From Lindgomyces ingoldianus (lineage: Eukaryota > Ascomycota > Dothideomycetes > Pleosporales > Lindgomycetaceae): 64,000 bases of DNA. Position numbers and translations under genes: made by a program. The stretch is from positions 254,432 through 318,431 of the forward strand of contig NW_022985189.1 in the NCBI RefSeq assembly GCF_010093535.1, written 5' to 3'. Positions within the stretch are counted from its first letter, which is position 1; each line of letters opens with the position of its first letter. This document shows, in pieces, positions 33,136-46,797 of the stretch. Below the pieces are notes generated by a model. It did not search any database, was not told the origin of the DNA, and saw nothing but the letters and a program-made list of their open reading frames with translations.

Positions 33136-34959
33136 CGTGGAACGTCGAAGTTATTAAAGTGACAATGGCACTTCGAATGGAAATTTGGAGATTCTAAAGG
33201 CGGTGAAAGCATTCTGCCAAACCTAGCGCGCCAAGTTATTAGCCGAGGATCTTATCGATAGGGAGCGCATCGGTTAACTTTGGCCAGGCCATGGAATTTC
33301 TGGGGAAGCAGCGTCACAGTTGGGGTGGATGGTCGTGTGAACAGCGTTCACTCTCCACATACATCTTCGCTCACCCTATTCACGCCTCCCTAATTCCGTG
33401 AAAGCTACCAACACTCTATTTAAAACCCTTCACGTTACTTGATCCGACTCTATGGCATATTCACGGCTATTCACGTAAGCTGGTTCTTTTGTTGAGCTCT
33501 CTGAAGTGGCAGCGGAGGAAGGGAGTTCGTTAATAAGAGACCAGAACTCGCAGCCTTACCCTTTTCTCGGTGCTGTCCCTCGGCGGTGGATATATAATGC
33601 TTAAATCGAGGGTTTTGGCATCGAAACAGAAGGAAAGGGCTGCCGGGGATTACAGTGTGTCAGTGGATAGGTCCGGCAAGTGCCCTTCTCCAAGTTCTCG
33701 CAAGCTGCAGATGAAACAAGCATTTTCATCTGTCTTCCTCTTATCGACACAGCACCCACCGCATTTTTAAAAGGCTAACATCGCTCTCTCCCAGGCGGCG
33801 GTATTTGAGTGAATCCCCTCGCCCTCCATGCAGCTTTGAATTCATGACCACCGGGAAATATATGGCGGCAATCTGCTTTGAGTTTGGGTGGCCTGTCTGC
33901 AATACTTTCGTACCCGAATGACACAGCTTTTGTTTTGGCGGCTCACTCTCCGATCTGTCTTGGTTGTTGTGCGTTGATGAACAGCCGTAGGTGAACCAGG
34001 TGATATTTTGACTAATTCTTCCTCACCAGGAGTGCGATACCTCTCGAGCTCCTAAGCGGCTACATTCCTTGAAAACTAGAGCAGATCAGGTCGTACACAG
34101 TCGCATTCAATATCTTGTGCCACGCTTATCAGCGGCACTTCGACAAAATTCATTCCACCGGTTTGCACATTGTCCACGGGAAACCGTTCAACTCAGGAAG
34201 CAGCGTTTCGACTTTTCGACCACCTTGAGTCTCTTTATGAAGAGGCCATTCTTCGGACCCCACTTTCTTGGGAGAGCTTACTCAGCTTCAGCCAGCCATG
34301 AGGCTGAAGCAGTTCGCAATCTTGTTATGATTGGAGGATTGGTCGCTTGTCATGCACTATTTTAAGCTCTCACGGCAGCCTCAAAGGGCACGCCGACACT
34401 AGATCAATTTTTACGCCTCGCTCAGCCACTGGATTCCCGGATGATTCACTCTACTTTGCATGAGCGGCTACAACTAACACGAATGACGATTGTTTTTCGT
34501 GACCGATCTTGCATGCCTGTGTCTTCTCAAACCTGTAACTCAGCTTTCTTGATACGCTCCCAATCCTTCGCGTCTGGACCGCCCTTGAAGAGCGAATGCG
34601 TCCTCGCTTGGGCCAATTAGCTTAACTAGTTGCAGCACTTATCGGGAGAAAAGCATGGAAAGACACCCGTGGACGTGCGGACGCAATCAAGGTTGCAGGA
34701 GACTAGAACAGTGCATTGTCCCTTCAGGAGAGCCACTCCGCCCCTCGGGCGAACCGCGCATGGCGTAGTTCAGGCGAGTAGAAACTTATTCCACAAGTAC
34801 ACGCCAGATACTTTGGACACACATGGAGGGGGAAGCTGAAAGCTGATCTTGCAATCATAGTATTGCTTCTGGCTTAGTGCACCTTCCCCCGCTCCGATTC
34901 ATTTGCTTGTTCTCCCCTCACCACCTCTGTTGTGTCCGCTTTCCCTGATCAAGCTCAAA
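33136..34959. other. Long divergent intergenic region, no gene recognised
   Basis: About 1.8 kb between the ESF1 start and the start of the long disordered protein. Contains CT-rich stretches, including one just before 34960 (typical of fungal promoters), and only short frames. A GTTGATGA near 33973 recalls a snoRNA C box, but no matching D box was found. Confidence 0.5.
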
Positions 34960-37900
34960 ATGGGGGAGAACTTCAAGTATTACGATGTTGAAGACTACAA
35001 CAGCTGGAAGAGGAAACAAGGGAAGAATTTCAAACGCCCACCTCGAGCAAATTTTCTAGCAGCAGCGACTTACATCAGGAACCTTCTTGATGGGAAGTCT
35101 TTCAACTGGGCCGCCGTGTGCGGCCTCGCGATGCTTTGCCTAGGATCGCGTCGAGAGATGCATGACATTCACATCGTGTACGATGACCGAGATTACCAGC
35201 GCATGAAGATGAAGCTGGAGAAAGACCAGCGGTATGTTTAACCCCGCGACACGGTCTATCTGAAGACTAATGAGAATAGAGCAAGGCTGCCGAAGGGAAT
35301 GAATTCACTCTTCCCGGCTAAGATCTTACTTGGGACCGGACCAAATCACAAGGACTCCAACTGCACCGAGAATGCAGATGTTGAGATAAACTTAGTTCCC
35401 CCAGGTAAGGTCTCTAGTTCATGAGCACTTGGACTTATACTGACGCCGGCAGGGTCTCACGGTACCCCTCCGAGCGATATCCTACGAAAGAACCAGGTCC
35501 TGCTACGTCTGAATATTGATGGTAAAATGGACAACTTTAAAGGCCTGAACATGCTGTACTTGGTGAAGACATTGCTTCAGTTCAGCAGAAGTCAAGATTT
35601 AACCTGGGATCCTAAGAAAGATATACAGTTTTTGTGCGAATCTTATGCTCAGGAGGTCGGCTCTATTAGGCACCAACTAAACCCACAGGAGCTTCGCGAT
35701 ATCTTTTTCTCGTCATCATTTTTCTCACTTGGTCTCTCATCTATGGAGCAACAAAAGTGTACTCTCGCTTTACTTGGCACTGATAGCGCCCCGACACCTA
35801 GGACCGTTAGTTCGAAAGGGCAGGTCCTGAGTCCGCCACTTGGAGCCCCAGGGACGACGAACAAATCAAACACCGCGTTGGGGCAACATTCCAAGCCTCC
35901 TTTGCATTCCTATCGGTCTTCTGCACAACTCAACATTGGTAGTCAACAGCCTCGACCCCTTTTACAATCCCATAAGTCGTCCATACAGCTTAACAGCCGG
36001 GGTGAGCTATCTCCACCCAAGCCTTCTTCAGCTCCTACTAGCAGTCATTCTTCTCCTCGCCTTAATGCTTCCCCCATGAAATCCCCACCAGTGGATATGC
36101 GCCACTCGGTAGGGCCACAGTATCAGGCAACTCACGGCTATTCCACGGGAGCAGGCTCTCGTTCAAGCTCTCGTCCGAGCAGCGCTCATCACACGCCACC
36201 ACATTCCAGAAACTCAAGCCGGAACGAAGAACCTCTGGTGAGCCCTTTAGTAAGCCCTTTAGTAAGCCCTCTGGCGGTTCCAAATTCGGCTCTGCGCCCT
36301 TTGTCGATGGGCTTGCAACCACCCGGTTCAAAGCTCGGTAGCCAACCTATGGCTCCTACTCGGCCCATGAGTCTTCAAAACATCCGAAATGCCGCGAACC
36401 CTCATCCTTCACCAGGCTATGGATCCGGTCCTAGTCCAGTCCCGGTGGGTCGTGGGCATTATCCCACTGATGCAAAGGGTCTTCATCAAGGAAGGAGCCC
36501 TGTTCCAGTTCATGCTCACCGGCATTCCCATTCGGGCTCGAGCGCTGCCCTTCAGCCTCCCAATTCTTCCCATGCCGCTCCCCAGAAAGGGCCTCCGGCT
36601 ATCGCCCCTCAAACGAAAGTCTCTCCTCCGACAGCTGCTCAAGGACTTCCACAAAACATGGCACCAACGTCGAATGTTGCAGCTCGTAACACTCAGATAA
36701 TGGGAAAGCCACTCGGGGGACAAGGATTGCCTCCAAAGACCTTGAGTGGTCAGCAGGCAGTGTACATTGCTGAACTCCCAGCAACCCAGCCTCCTAGCAA
36801 CACAACTCAAGTGAAGCCGAAGCCTGTTCAGCCTGCGCAGACGGCTACTGCTTCAAGATATCATACCCCACGGACTCAATCCCAGCCCAGAAATGCTCAA
36901 AAGCCTTCTCATGCAGGTGGCACAGGTGCTGCGAGCCAGGTTATGGTTTCTTCCACAGCAAAAGAGCCTATCAGCCAGCAAGTTCTGCCAAATAATGGCG
37001 GTGGTGGCTTTCTACCCCAAACCAGAGCCCATGCTACTACATCCATTTTCGCGTCGTCCCAGGCAATGGCTGCCGGATCATCTGGCGTTACGCCATTCCG
37101 CTCAGATGCCCCTCGTCCGGTACCGGATTTCATCCCTCCGCAGATGCAGAACACGACAAACGCTCCACAACAGCCAAATCATTTCGTAAATCAAACGAGA
37201 CCGACTCAAAACAATCTTCCCGTTCGGGGCATGCATCCGCAACCCCCAGTTGCAACTCCAGCTACACATAAGTCTAGTGGGCCTTCCATGCCGGTTCAAG
37301 CAGCCAACCCTAAGTCTCAGACCTCTAGTGTGTCAAGGGTTCCCGAAAGCCTCATAACTGGAGGAATGGGAGGCTCATTTCCCCACCCGGTGCAGACTCC
37401 ACAGGCAAATAAGCTACCAAATGCCCCAGACGTCCCAGTCTACAAGGCATACAAAGCATATAACGCTGGATCATCGCATGCTTCCCACCCACCTAGCCAC
37501 CCTCAACCGCAACCTCGGGCGAACGCTGCAATGGTAGCTACACTGATTCCTGCTGCTGGACCCGGAAATCCTGCTCCTCAAATTCGCATTGACCCTACAC
37601 CTGATCAACCACTTGAACCTCGACATCAATCTCAAGTCCCAACTGGGCCAGCAAATACCCAGAAGCCATATCAAGGCACAGCCCCTCAACCTCCTATGTC
37701 AACATCACAGAACCCAGTCACCTCAACCGGATATGGTCTTCCACAAAGTCTCATGGCTGGTGGCACAAAATCATCACCTCCAACAAATCCAGTAACAGTC
37801 AGACCTATTTCACATCACACGAAAACCACCACCCTACCTGACTCCAGATCCCAAAAGAAAAGCGAAGGCATGGTACAAATTGTAGGACCACAAGCGACGC

Positions 37901-39093
37901 CAAGGCAGAATGCGGTGCCCAATAAATCAGCGCCAAAGCAGGTATTCCAGGCATACGCAGCGAATAAGCAAACACCCCATAGCGGCTTAAACCTGGCCAA
38001 TACTCTCCCAGCACCTCAGCTCCACACCAGTCCAGGAAACCAAACCTCATTAACAGAATCCAAGAGGGAGGCACAAGAAGCGCCGATGAAGGACTCAATG
38101 ACTACCAAAGATCAGGTACCAATACCAGGAGCGGATGCGACAGGATATTTTGCATACCAATTTACCTCGCACTCGCCCTCACGCCAGCCCGAACCATCCC
38201 CAGAAAAAGACAGGGTGAAAGCAGACTCAGGAACCTACATGCACGAATACACCTACACCCACACCCATATCTCCCCTTCAGCTCAAGATCAAACCCTAAT
38301 TCCATGCCAAAATCCCCCGCATCCGCAATCGTACCCGCAAATCCAAGACCATCCTCACACTCAGCGCCAGCACCAACATCATAGCTACATAACTGATTAC
38401 AACTACTTCGACCAGAACCAAGCATGGTATCACACAACACCCCCATTATCAAGTCACGGGTCAGAAATCGTGGAGTTGGATGCAGGTGCCGATACGACTG
38501 CTACCGCAAAATCTGGATCTGGGTTTGGATGGCAGGCTCGTAACAACGAGGGAAGCGCTTGGCAAGCCCAGGCGCAGTCGCAGTCGCAAGCCCAGGCAAC
38601 GCACGAGCTAGAAATAAGTCCACGGACGAAGACGGAGGATTTGGCACCAATTCCTCTAGTCCCCCTCTTAGAGACTTTCGGGGGTTTTACAGGCAGTGCT
38701 GGTAGTGATGGTGATCAGAAGCAGAGCACACAGGTCCAGGGCGTCGAAACTTCACCCCAGCAAGATCTCTGCGATTTGAAGAAGGCGTTGGATGATGCTA
38801 TTCACTCCACAGAGAAAGATACGGAACATGAACCCAAGGACGATTCGGAAACTCAACCTCCCGAAGCTGTTGATCATAACATTGACGATGCCATCAAGCA
38901 GGGAGGAGAAAAGGAGAACAACCAAGATGGTATTGTCAATGCGTATATAGACCAAGGGTATTGGCAGCATAACCAGAATCCCTGGGATAATGCGAACAAC
39001 GACGAGAAGCGGCACCAACAATCACCTGATTACAGTGGTGGTGAGTATGGAGAGTATGAGGAAGGTGAGGACCGTTTTGTTCACCGGATGTAG
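34960..39093 (+). CDS. Nucleotidyltransferase-like domain with a very long disordered tail
   Basis: Three exons, 34960-35231, 35280-35404 and 35453-39093, join in phase to 1345 residues. Residues about 35-260 look globular and resemble a nucleotidyltransferase-like fold: NWAAVCGLAMLCLGSRREMHDIHIVYDD (47-76; G62-S63, then D69-x-H71) and ADVEINLVPPG further on. Classical members have GS...DxD, so the second Asp is replaced by His and catalysis is doubtful. The remaining ~1080 residues are Pro/Gln/Ser/Ala/His-rich low complexity without any domain, with a short SPLVSPLVSPL repeat (36239-36275) and a Gly/Glu/Tyr-rich end. Such tails often mediate weak multivalent contacts. The function is unknown; the fold assignment rests on motif resemblance only. 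Confidence 0.75.
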
Positions 39094-40832
39094 CTCGGCC
39101 GAATCAGTGTATAGATATTAGTTTTTTGTTGTGCATGTAGAACGATAATGAATAGATGTATAGCACGAACAGTGCGTTAGACTTCCAACTGTTTCTATCC
39201 TGTGCCGTAGGTCGGCGACATTCATCACTTCAGGTTCAAGTTCTTTAACCTGACAATCTTAAATAGTTATACGTGGTGTCCAGTAGTATGTAGCTGAATT
39301 ACGAGATCTATCTGTCTACTAAGTAGTTTAGATTGAAGAAAGCAAAACTGTTGCAAGGAATCTATTCACATGCCTTACTTCTATTAACATCGGCAAATCT
39401 TAACGAGATCAATCCCGTCTTGGCATTGAAATGTTAGATTTTGTAACTTGGACGCATGTATATGCAAGCATCCGTTCCAGGAGGGCGAGAATCAGGCCTA
39501 AGAAAGTAAAATGTCGGCGTCTAATGTTGTGTTGTAAAGAGTAGCCTCTCCATGTCCCTTAACCCTGTCTAAAAAGATGTGAGGGTAGTAGTCACGGTGT
39601 CATAGTGCACCGCTATCTGAAGATCTCCTCATTTGGGCAGCTTATTTTTAAATTACGATATGAAGTAAGTGCATTCACTCATAAATTTCGCGCGCAGAAG
39701 GTAACAAGTAGCAAGACAATCAAGGGACAGAAAGATTACAAAGAAGTTAAATCACTACCTAGAATTACCTGCCCACCTGTAATATCGCGTTGCAAGAAGC
39801 TCCTCCTATACCGCTCTGCTAGAAAAACACCAAAAAATTGAGTAGTGAAATTAAGAGAAAAAAGATGTTGACACAGCTGTTTAAAATCTTCGTAAGTACA
39901 ACGTGCTTATAAAGACACTGCCCTTAATATCCATAAGCCTCTCTAAAAAAGGATCCCCTCTCGCAACACTATCCACCAGAACGTTAGGGACATGAGCCTA
40001 TCCAATCGCTGTTACGCTAAAATACCTAAATTAAACTATAAGCATGCTAACCTGCCTCCCTGCGTAGCAAGACACCCGCCGTGCCAAGACAAATAAGGAG
40101 TACTTTAACTTCAAGCCGCTTAAACTTTAAGCGCACAACAAATCTTGCTAAAATCCTATAAAAACAGCGTGCTGTAGCTAATTATAGATAACGTATTCTA
40201 CTAGCAAGCTAGTTATTTTTTTTCTTAGCGTAACTAACACTACGTACAAAACGCAATGCTAAAACAACATAACACTATATTAACTTATTAAGGCAGAATT
40301 AGCCTTGCACTCTCGAATTATAGCTTACGCGAATTTAAAAGTGTATAACACGCTACTATAGCTTTTAATATACTATGTTAGCAACTGTAAGGACAGGGCT
40401 CTGTACCACTGCGCTAATACAACTAAACAGGTGCGAATAATCAACCAACAGTTGATTCTACGTACAGAATAGTATATATATACCTGTCGCGCGTAAGGAC
40501 CCTAGTACAAGCCGTTTCCGGCCTTACAGTGCATTATCACCCTTTGTAAGGACTAGCAGCCTCACAGCAACTCTCTAATTAGCTTAAGAAAATTATGTTT
40601 TAACTTTAAATATAACTAACTTACTAAAAGTTTACTAGAACTAAAAAGTAAATAAATATATAATATATTCTAAACTTTAACTTCTAAGAATTCACACGTT
40701 GGCTAAGTAAAGTAGTTGATATAGTAGATAAACTATTAGCTGCGTATAGCTAAGCAGTTTGTATCATTGTTACCGCTATGTTACAGCTATTTAACCCCTA
40801 AGTACTCTAAGAGCTTAGCAGTAGGTATATAG
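39094..40832. other. Transition from gene DNA to AT-rich block
   Basis: Contains the 3' flank of the preceding gene, then from about 39.85 kb a TA-rich sequence outside the LTR element that looks like other RIP-affected repeat debris. Minus-strand reading near 40.38-40.43 kb gives a tRNA A-box-like TTAGCGCAGTGGTAC. No gene is supported. Confidence 0.5.
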
Positions 40833-40837
40833 GCTCC
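40833..40837. repeat. Target-site duplication GCTCC
   Basis: GCTCC precedes the LTR at 40838 and recurs at 48506-48510 right after the other LTR. Confidence 0.9.
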
Positions 40838-41428
40838 TGTTACAATCCTTGCTTCGGGAAGCACTCGGGTCTTATGATGTTCCTAGGGGGGAAGTAGGAC
40901 GGATAGTAGGGGCCAATCCGGTAGGGTGTACAGTCCTACGTACAGGCTATTAGGCTAATAGAGGAAGGAAGAGTGACTAGATTATAGTTTGCCCTATGTG
41001 TGGCAGTAGGGAGGCTAGAGTTAAACAGTCCTGTTAGATAGGGTTAGAGGTATATATAGTGTAAGATATATAAATAGTATTATAGCTCTTTAGAAAGCTA
41101 AATGCTACTTAGTCTATGTAAAGAATAAACTAAACATTAAACACACCTTTTAAAAGTTGTTTAATGCGTGAACTATATACATATGCTAGAGTGCTAAGGC
41201 AAGTTAAACAAGCTTATATAAGCCTACTAAGTAGAGCTTACTAAGCTCTTTTAAACTTATAAGATTTACGTCTTATTCTCTTATTAGACAACACATTCTT
41301 CTATAATTTTAGGCAGCCGCGCTGCCACTGCGTCCTCTGACTAGTCTCTAAGCGAGCCCTGCCCTAAACCAGCTAGATTGTGGAGCACTGCTAGTAGAGT
41401 TACACTAGTCTAACTGTAGACTGTAACA
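40838..41428 (-). repeat. LTR (3' LTR relative to the element)
   Basis: 591 bp, TGTTACAATCC...GACTGTAACA. Same length as the other LTR; differences are almost all C/T and G/A. Confidence 0.93.
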
Positions 41429-41447
41429 CGCTGCCCTCTCTCCCTAG
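41429..41447 (-). other. Polypurine tract next to the 3' LTR
   Basis: On the minus strand the bases adjoining the LTR read CTAGGGAGAGAGGGCAGCG, a purine-rich run in the position where plus-strand DNA priming occurs. This sets the element's orientation. Confidence 0.7.
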
Positions 41448-44289
41448 CAGCGTCCTTACTGCTCTGCTTACACAACTGTGTTAGTAAAAGTTTGTTTATA
41501 AAGTAAGTGTTTACCTACTAAAAAGTATCCTTAATATTTATTTATTTTATACTAAATAGCTTGCTAGTTATGCTTATTTTACTGTCCTTATGTTGCTTAT
41601 TATTTTAATCCTTTTTATTAGATAAAGATAAGGCCTTATAGTGCTTACTAATTTTTAGAGTTGTCTTACATGTTAACTTTATCCTTAGATAAGTGCGTTA
41701 AGTGTATAAAAAAAAAATAGTAAATGCAACACCTTTATTTTTAATGCTGCGTAGGATTATTTAAAGAAGAAAAGAGAGGCACTTCTTTAAAAAGCAGTTA
41801 CTATAAGGGCTTAAGAGTAGGATCTTAATAATAAGATGTTACATTAGGTTTAGGAAACTCTAAAGGCAAAGGCTAAAAAGCATTTTAAACAGAATTATAT
41901 TTAAAAATTACTTGATTTATTAGAAGCTTATTATGTAAAGTATTTAAAAAGGGATCTGTCTTTTTTAGACAAAATAGAAGCTCTTAAAGCTAAAGTAAAA
42001 AGTTGTTTTTTTCCTTAACTGTTATTAGCTAGGACTTGTCTCTAAAGGCTGCTGCTATCTAGTAATAATATAGCTGTTCCTTTTAATATAGGCGCCTTAT
42101 TGCTTAGCTAGTTTCTTTTAAATAAGCTTAAAAGTACTTTTATACTAACAGCTATGTGTTTTATAAATTCTTAGCTAGTTTTTATATATTTTTACTAGTA
42201 AGCTACTTTTTTTATTTTACTAAAAATTCTTTTTAGTTTTTTTAATTACTAATAATATATTTAACTTTATATTCTGTTTCTTTGTCCTTTTATTTTTAAG
42301 TAGATAAGAGGACTTCTTTAAGTGCTTTTTCTAGTCTAAAGATGTAAAACTATAGGTGTATCTTTATATATAAAGGAAGCTTAAGCTTACAGTTGTCTTA
42401 TTAGGTCTAAAGGACTTTATATAGTCTTATTCTTTTTTCTGCTAGCTTCTTAGAAGGTCTAGGTATCTTAAGATTTTTAGTGTTAAAATACATATAGTCT
42501 TCTAAGTAGATTTCTAGTCCTAGTTATTATAATTTATTTATATACTTCTCTATTATTTTCCTACTAGATCTAGCTTCTATAGCTAACTTTTTATGTACTT
42601 AGTGTAGGTTTGTTAGTTAGTCTATTAATTCCTATAAGTCTGTAGGCTAATTTCTGTGCAATGTAAAGTAAGGGTTATATCTAAAATTAGCCCTATATAG
42701 TGTTTTCTTTGTTGTAGTAGACTTTATATTATTAATAGCTAATTACACTATTAGAAGCTATTTTGCCTAATTATTTTAAGTGTAGAAAATGTACTTCTTT
42801 AAATATTTTTTAACTTCTGCATTTATTTTTTTAGTCTAACTGTTTGTCTACAGGTAGTAGGCTATTAATAGCTTATATGCTATACTAAGGTGCTGTATTA
42901 CTGCTTTTTAGAACCTACTAGTAAATAGTTTATCTTAGTTAGAAATAATAATCTTAAGGCATTTATATACTAATATTATATTTTGTTTTAATTTATAAAT
43001 AAATTCTTTAGCAGTTATTTTTTTTTTAAGGGCTAAGTGTGTAGGTACTTAGTAGTTTTATTTAGGGCTACTGTAATTATATTGCACATTCTGTCTGTCT
43101 CTAGTTCCTTAGATAGAGGTAATCTTATAATAAAATCTATTATAATTATTATTTATAGTAATTTTAGTGCTTTAATTAGTTAGAGGTATCTATATGTCTT
43201 ATGCCTCTACAAGTTGTTTTTATTACAGATGTTATATTTCTTAAGCACCTCTGTGCACAGTTGCTTTACTTTTAGTATTTATTATAGTATAGCAGCCTTT
43301 AATTTTTTTTAGAGGGTGCCTATTCCTAGGTGTCTAAACATTAGGGATTTATAATATTCTTAGATTAAGTTCTTTTATCCTTACTTACTAGCTGTAAGCA
43401 TATAAAATTCTTTTATAAGTTAAAGCTTATTATAAACCTATTCTTTATTAGTTTTTTTAAAAAGTGTAAATTTCTTAGTTTTTTCTTTTTTTTTATTAAA
43501 GTAATTTAGTCTTTAGCTAAAAGTGTTAGCCTGCTAATTCTATGTTCTAGGAATATGCTTAATAATGTAGTTAAACTGTGCAAGCTCTATTACCTATTTT
43601 ATGTGCATTAGTAATAGCTTTTTTACTATTAAGAATGTAACTAAATTTGCATAGTTAGTTATAACATTAAATAGTTTTACTATTCTATGTAGCTTAGTAG
43701 CCTATACTTTTATAGCGTTTAGTATAGCCTTTAGTTCTTTATTAGGTATGCTATAACCTGCTTTAGGTCCTAAGAACTTAGCAGAATAGTACGCAACTAG
43801 GTGCTATTTTCTGTCTTCCTGCCTCTAGTAGAGCGCAGCTCTGCTAGCTCTAAGGGATGCGTCTGTATAGATTTTTATGTCTAATTGTAGGTTGTACATC
43901 TGTAGTACTAGCTTAGCTATTATAGCTTATTTTAAAGTTATAAATGCTTTATTTATTTCTAGGGTCTAAACAAATTTTGCTATAGCCTACTTCTTAGTTA
44001 TAGTGTTTATTAATAGTATAGTAATTTTTAAGTAGTTCTTAATTATTTGTTTTATATAGCTTAATAGTCTTAGAAATCCTTTTACTTTCTTAACTATTAT
44101 AAGTTTTAGCTATTTAAGTACTTTTTATATTTTAGCTAGATTAATCTTTATTTTTTTTTATTAATTATAAATCTTAAGTATTCTATTTTTATAACATAAA
44201 ATTTGCATTTAAAGAGCTGTAGATAAAGTCTATACTTTCTAAGTTATTCTAAAATTTTCTATACTTTCTATATATAGTCTTCTAGGGTG

Positions 44290-44332
44290 TTTTTTAAATA
44301 GATAAGGACGTTATCTAGGTACACTAGAGTAA
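44290..44332 (-). pseudogene. Reverse transcriptase active-site remnant
   Basis: Minus-strand translation reads VYLDNVLIYLKN. It matches the Ty3/Gypsy box YLDDVLIYS with the second Asp changed to Asn, a single G-to-A change expected from RIP. Stops surround it. Confidence 0.75.
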
Positions 44333-46751
44333 AGACATTAAGGTATAAGTTAAGGGCTATATTAATAATTTGCTAGAAAGTTGCTAAGGCATTTATTAAG
44401 CTAAACAGCATTACTAGTAGCTTATAAAGTCTTTATAAAGTTCTAAATGCTGTAAGCTACTTATTTTTTTTTATATTTTTTTTTTTATTAAATCTATTTT
44501 ATATATTAAACTTAGTAAAGTATTAGGTTTCTTTTAGTTAGTTTATAATGTTTTATATAATTAGTAAAGAAAACTAATCTTAGATTATGTTATTATTTAA
44601 AGTTCTATAGTTCTAATAAACTTATATTTTCTTTTCTTTCTTTTTTATAAAGACTACTGCTAAGGCTATAGGGCTATAACTTTCTTAGATATAGCCTTAT
44701 ACTAACATTCTATTAACATATTCTTGCAAAGCCTCCTTCTGTGCCCTAGTTAGGGGGCGGAGCCTATGCGTTTTTAGGTTATAATTTTTTATTAGGTTAA
44801 TAGCATAGTTTTAAGGCTAGTGCAGTAGTAATTCTCTAGAGTTCTTTAGTGTTTTAAATATATCTTTATAGTCTTTATATTTAGCAGGGATGTAACCTTT
44901 GTTCTAGGTTTAGATAATGCTAATTTATTTTATATCTTTATCTACTTTAATTTTTTTATAAGAAACTTTTTTAAGCTTTTTTTTTATTATTTATATTACT
45001 TAAGCTTTTAGCTTTTAGTAAAAGAATTTTTAAAGCTTTCTTTTTTTAAGGTAGTAACTACTACTTTACTTTACTTATTTATAAACTAAGCATCTATTGT
45101 TGTAGCATGCTAACTAGGTTATGTGTGCATAGTTATCTAGGGTTTCTATAGTTATAGTTCTCTAGTTAATTGCAAGATTATGTGTTCTAAGCTAGTTATA
45201 GCCTAGAATTACATTATACTTACCTCTTAGCTTAAGTATATTTATAGACCTTTAGTTACTTATATTAGAGGTTTTAAAGTTCTTTTTATAAGTTTCTAAG
45301 TTAATCTATCCTCTACTATACTTAATTAATAATGCATTAGTAAGGGTTACCTTAAACAGGTTTTTTTTTATGTAAAATAGTATATTTTATTTATCTACTT
45401 ATTCCTTATCTATTGCAGTAAAGGTGCATCTACTGTCTATAAGGGCAAGTCTAGGCCACCCTTTATACATAAAGGTAGTTGTTAGACTGTGTCCTGCCCC
45501 TTATCCTACTATAATTATTGCAGATATGTTATGTTTAACTTCTTTATTAGAAAGGGGATAAAAATTAATGTCTTATAAGTTATTATTAAATTTATTTTTT
45601 TTTTCTTATAAATTTAATGTTCTTAATTATAGTAGTTAGCTACTTTACATTTATAATTTTTAACTAGATAATGTAATGTTAGGTAGTCTTCTTTTCTTAC
45701 TACCTTTTACTAAAAGTAGTAGAACTTATAATTTTCTTATTTATTACACTTTATCTATAATTCTTGCTTATAAAAAGGGGCTGTCTAATAAGTGTAGTAA
45801 TTTATAGTTTTGCAGGCTAAGGCTGTTCCTTACTATAGGCAACTGTTGTAGTTCTTTTCCTATGTAAGCTACTATTCTGCTTAGTGTTTATTGTTCTAGT
45901 GTTTAACATAGTATTATTGTGTGCACTAGTACTAGGGGTATAAACATTTGTTAGGTTTATATAACATGTTAAGGGGACTTTCTTAGGTCTACTAAGGGTA
46001 TTCTTTTGTTTATACTAGCTGTACAGGGTAGTTCTTCTATTAGTAACTATTAGTGCTGTAGGTACTGCTTCTGCAAAGAACATACTATTTATAGTTTTAT
46101 TATATTGTAAGAGCCTTTTTAGAGATTACTAGGCTTAAAAGCAGCGTCTTAGGTTTCTTAGGCGCTAGTTATAGTACTTTAAACCTAGCAGGTTTACTTA
46201 GCTATTCTAGCTTTTAATCTTTAATTTTAGTAAAAAATTACTATTACTTTTTTTTATTTATAATATTATATTTAACTTTAGCTATCCTTTATATAATGTT
46301 AAACATTAAGTAGTTGTTGCTAATATTTATTTAGTAAAGTAAGACTATATAGTTGCTTAAGTAGTTATGTAGTAACTTACACTTTTAGCACCTGCATCTC
46401 TAAAACTGTTAGAAAAGCTCTCTTGCTAAAGTACTAGAGGTCTAGTCTTAGAGAGAGAACTGTTCTTCTCTTTTTTAAATATTTATAATGTATCCCTAAA
46501 TCTAAGTCTTTTCTTTGTATTTTTTAAAAATTATAAAGTTTTATAACACTATATTAAAGCTACTAAAATTTTAAATAACTACCTTCTAATATACTTTAAA
46601 GCAGTTATTTAAAAAGTAGTTTTCTTTACATTACTAGTAAAGTCTATTATTTAGTCTTTCTTATATTTTCTTATTTATAAAGCTATATTTAGCAGTAATA
46701 GCTTTTATTATTATAGTAGTATTTTTATTCTCTTTCTTTTAGAAGTTTAGG

Positions 46752-46797
46752 TAATTTTAGCAGAAATGTTCTACTTTTTTACAGTTTAGGCAGGCCT
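46752..46797 (-). pseudogene. Gag CCHC zinc-knuckle remnant
   Basis: Minus-strand translation reads ACLNCKKVEHF, then Cys, a stop and Tyr at the place of the last Cys. C-x2-C-x4-H spacing is kept, and the final Cys (TGC) seems to have become TAC by a G-to-A change. It is near the 5' end of the element, as expected for gag. Confidence 0.65.

Noticed and set aside
33972..34010. Box C/D snoRNA suggested by GTTGATGA
   Set aside because: No D box (CTGA) with closing stem was found at the expected distance.
39841..40832. CRISPR-like or satellite array in the AT-rich flank
   Set aside because: No regular spacing of repeats; the low complexity is explained by TA bias.
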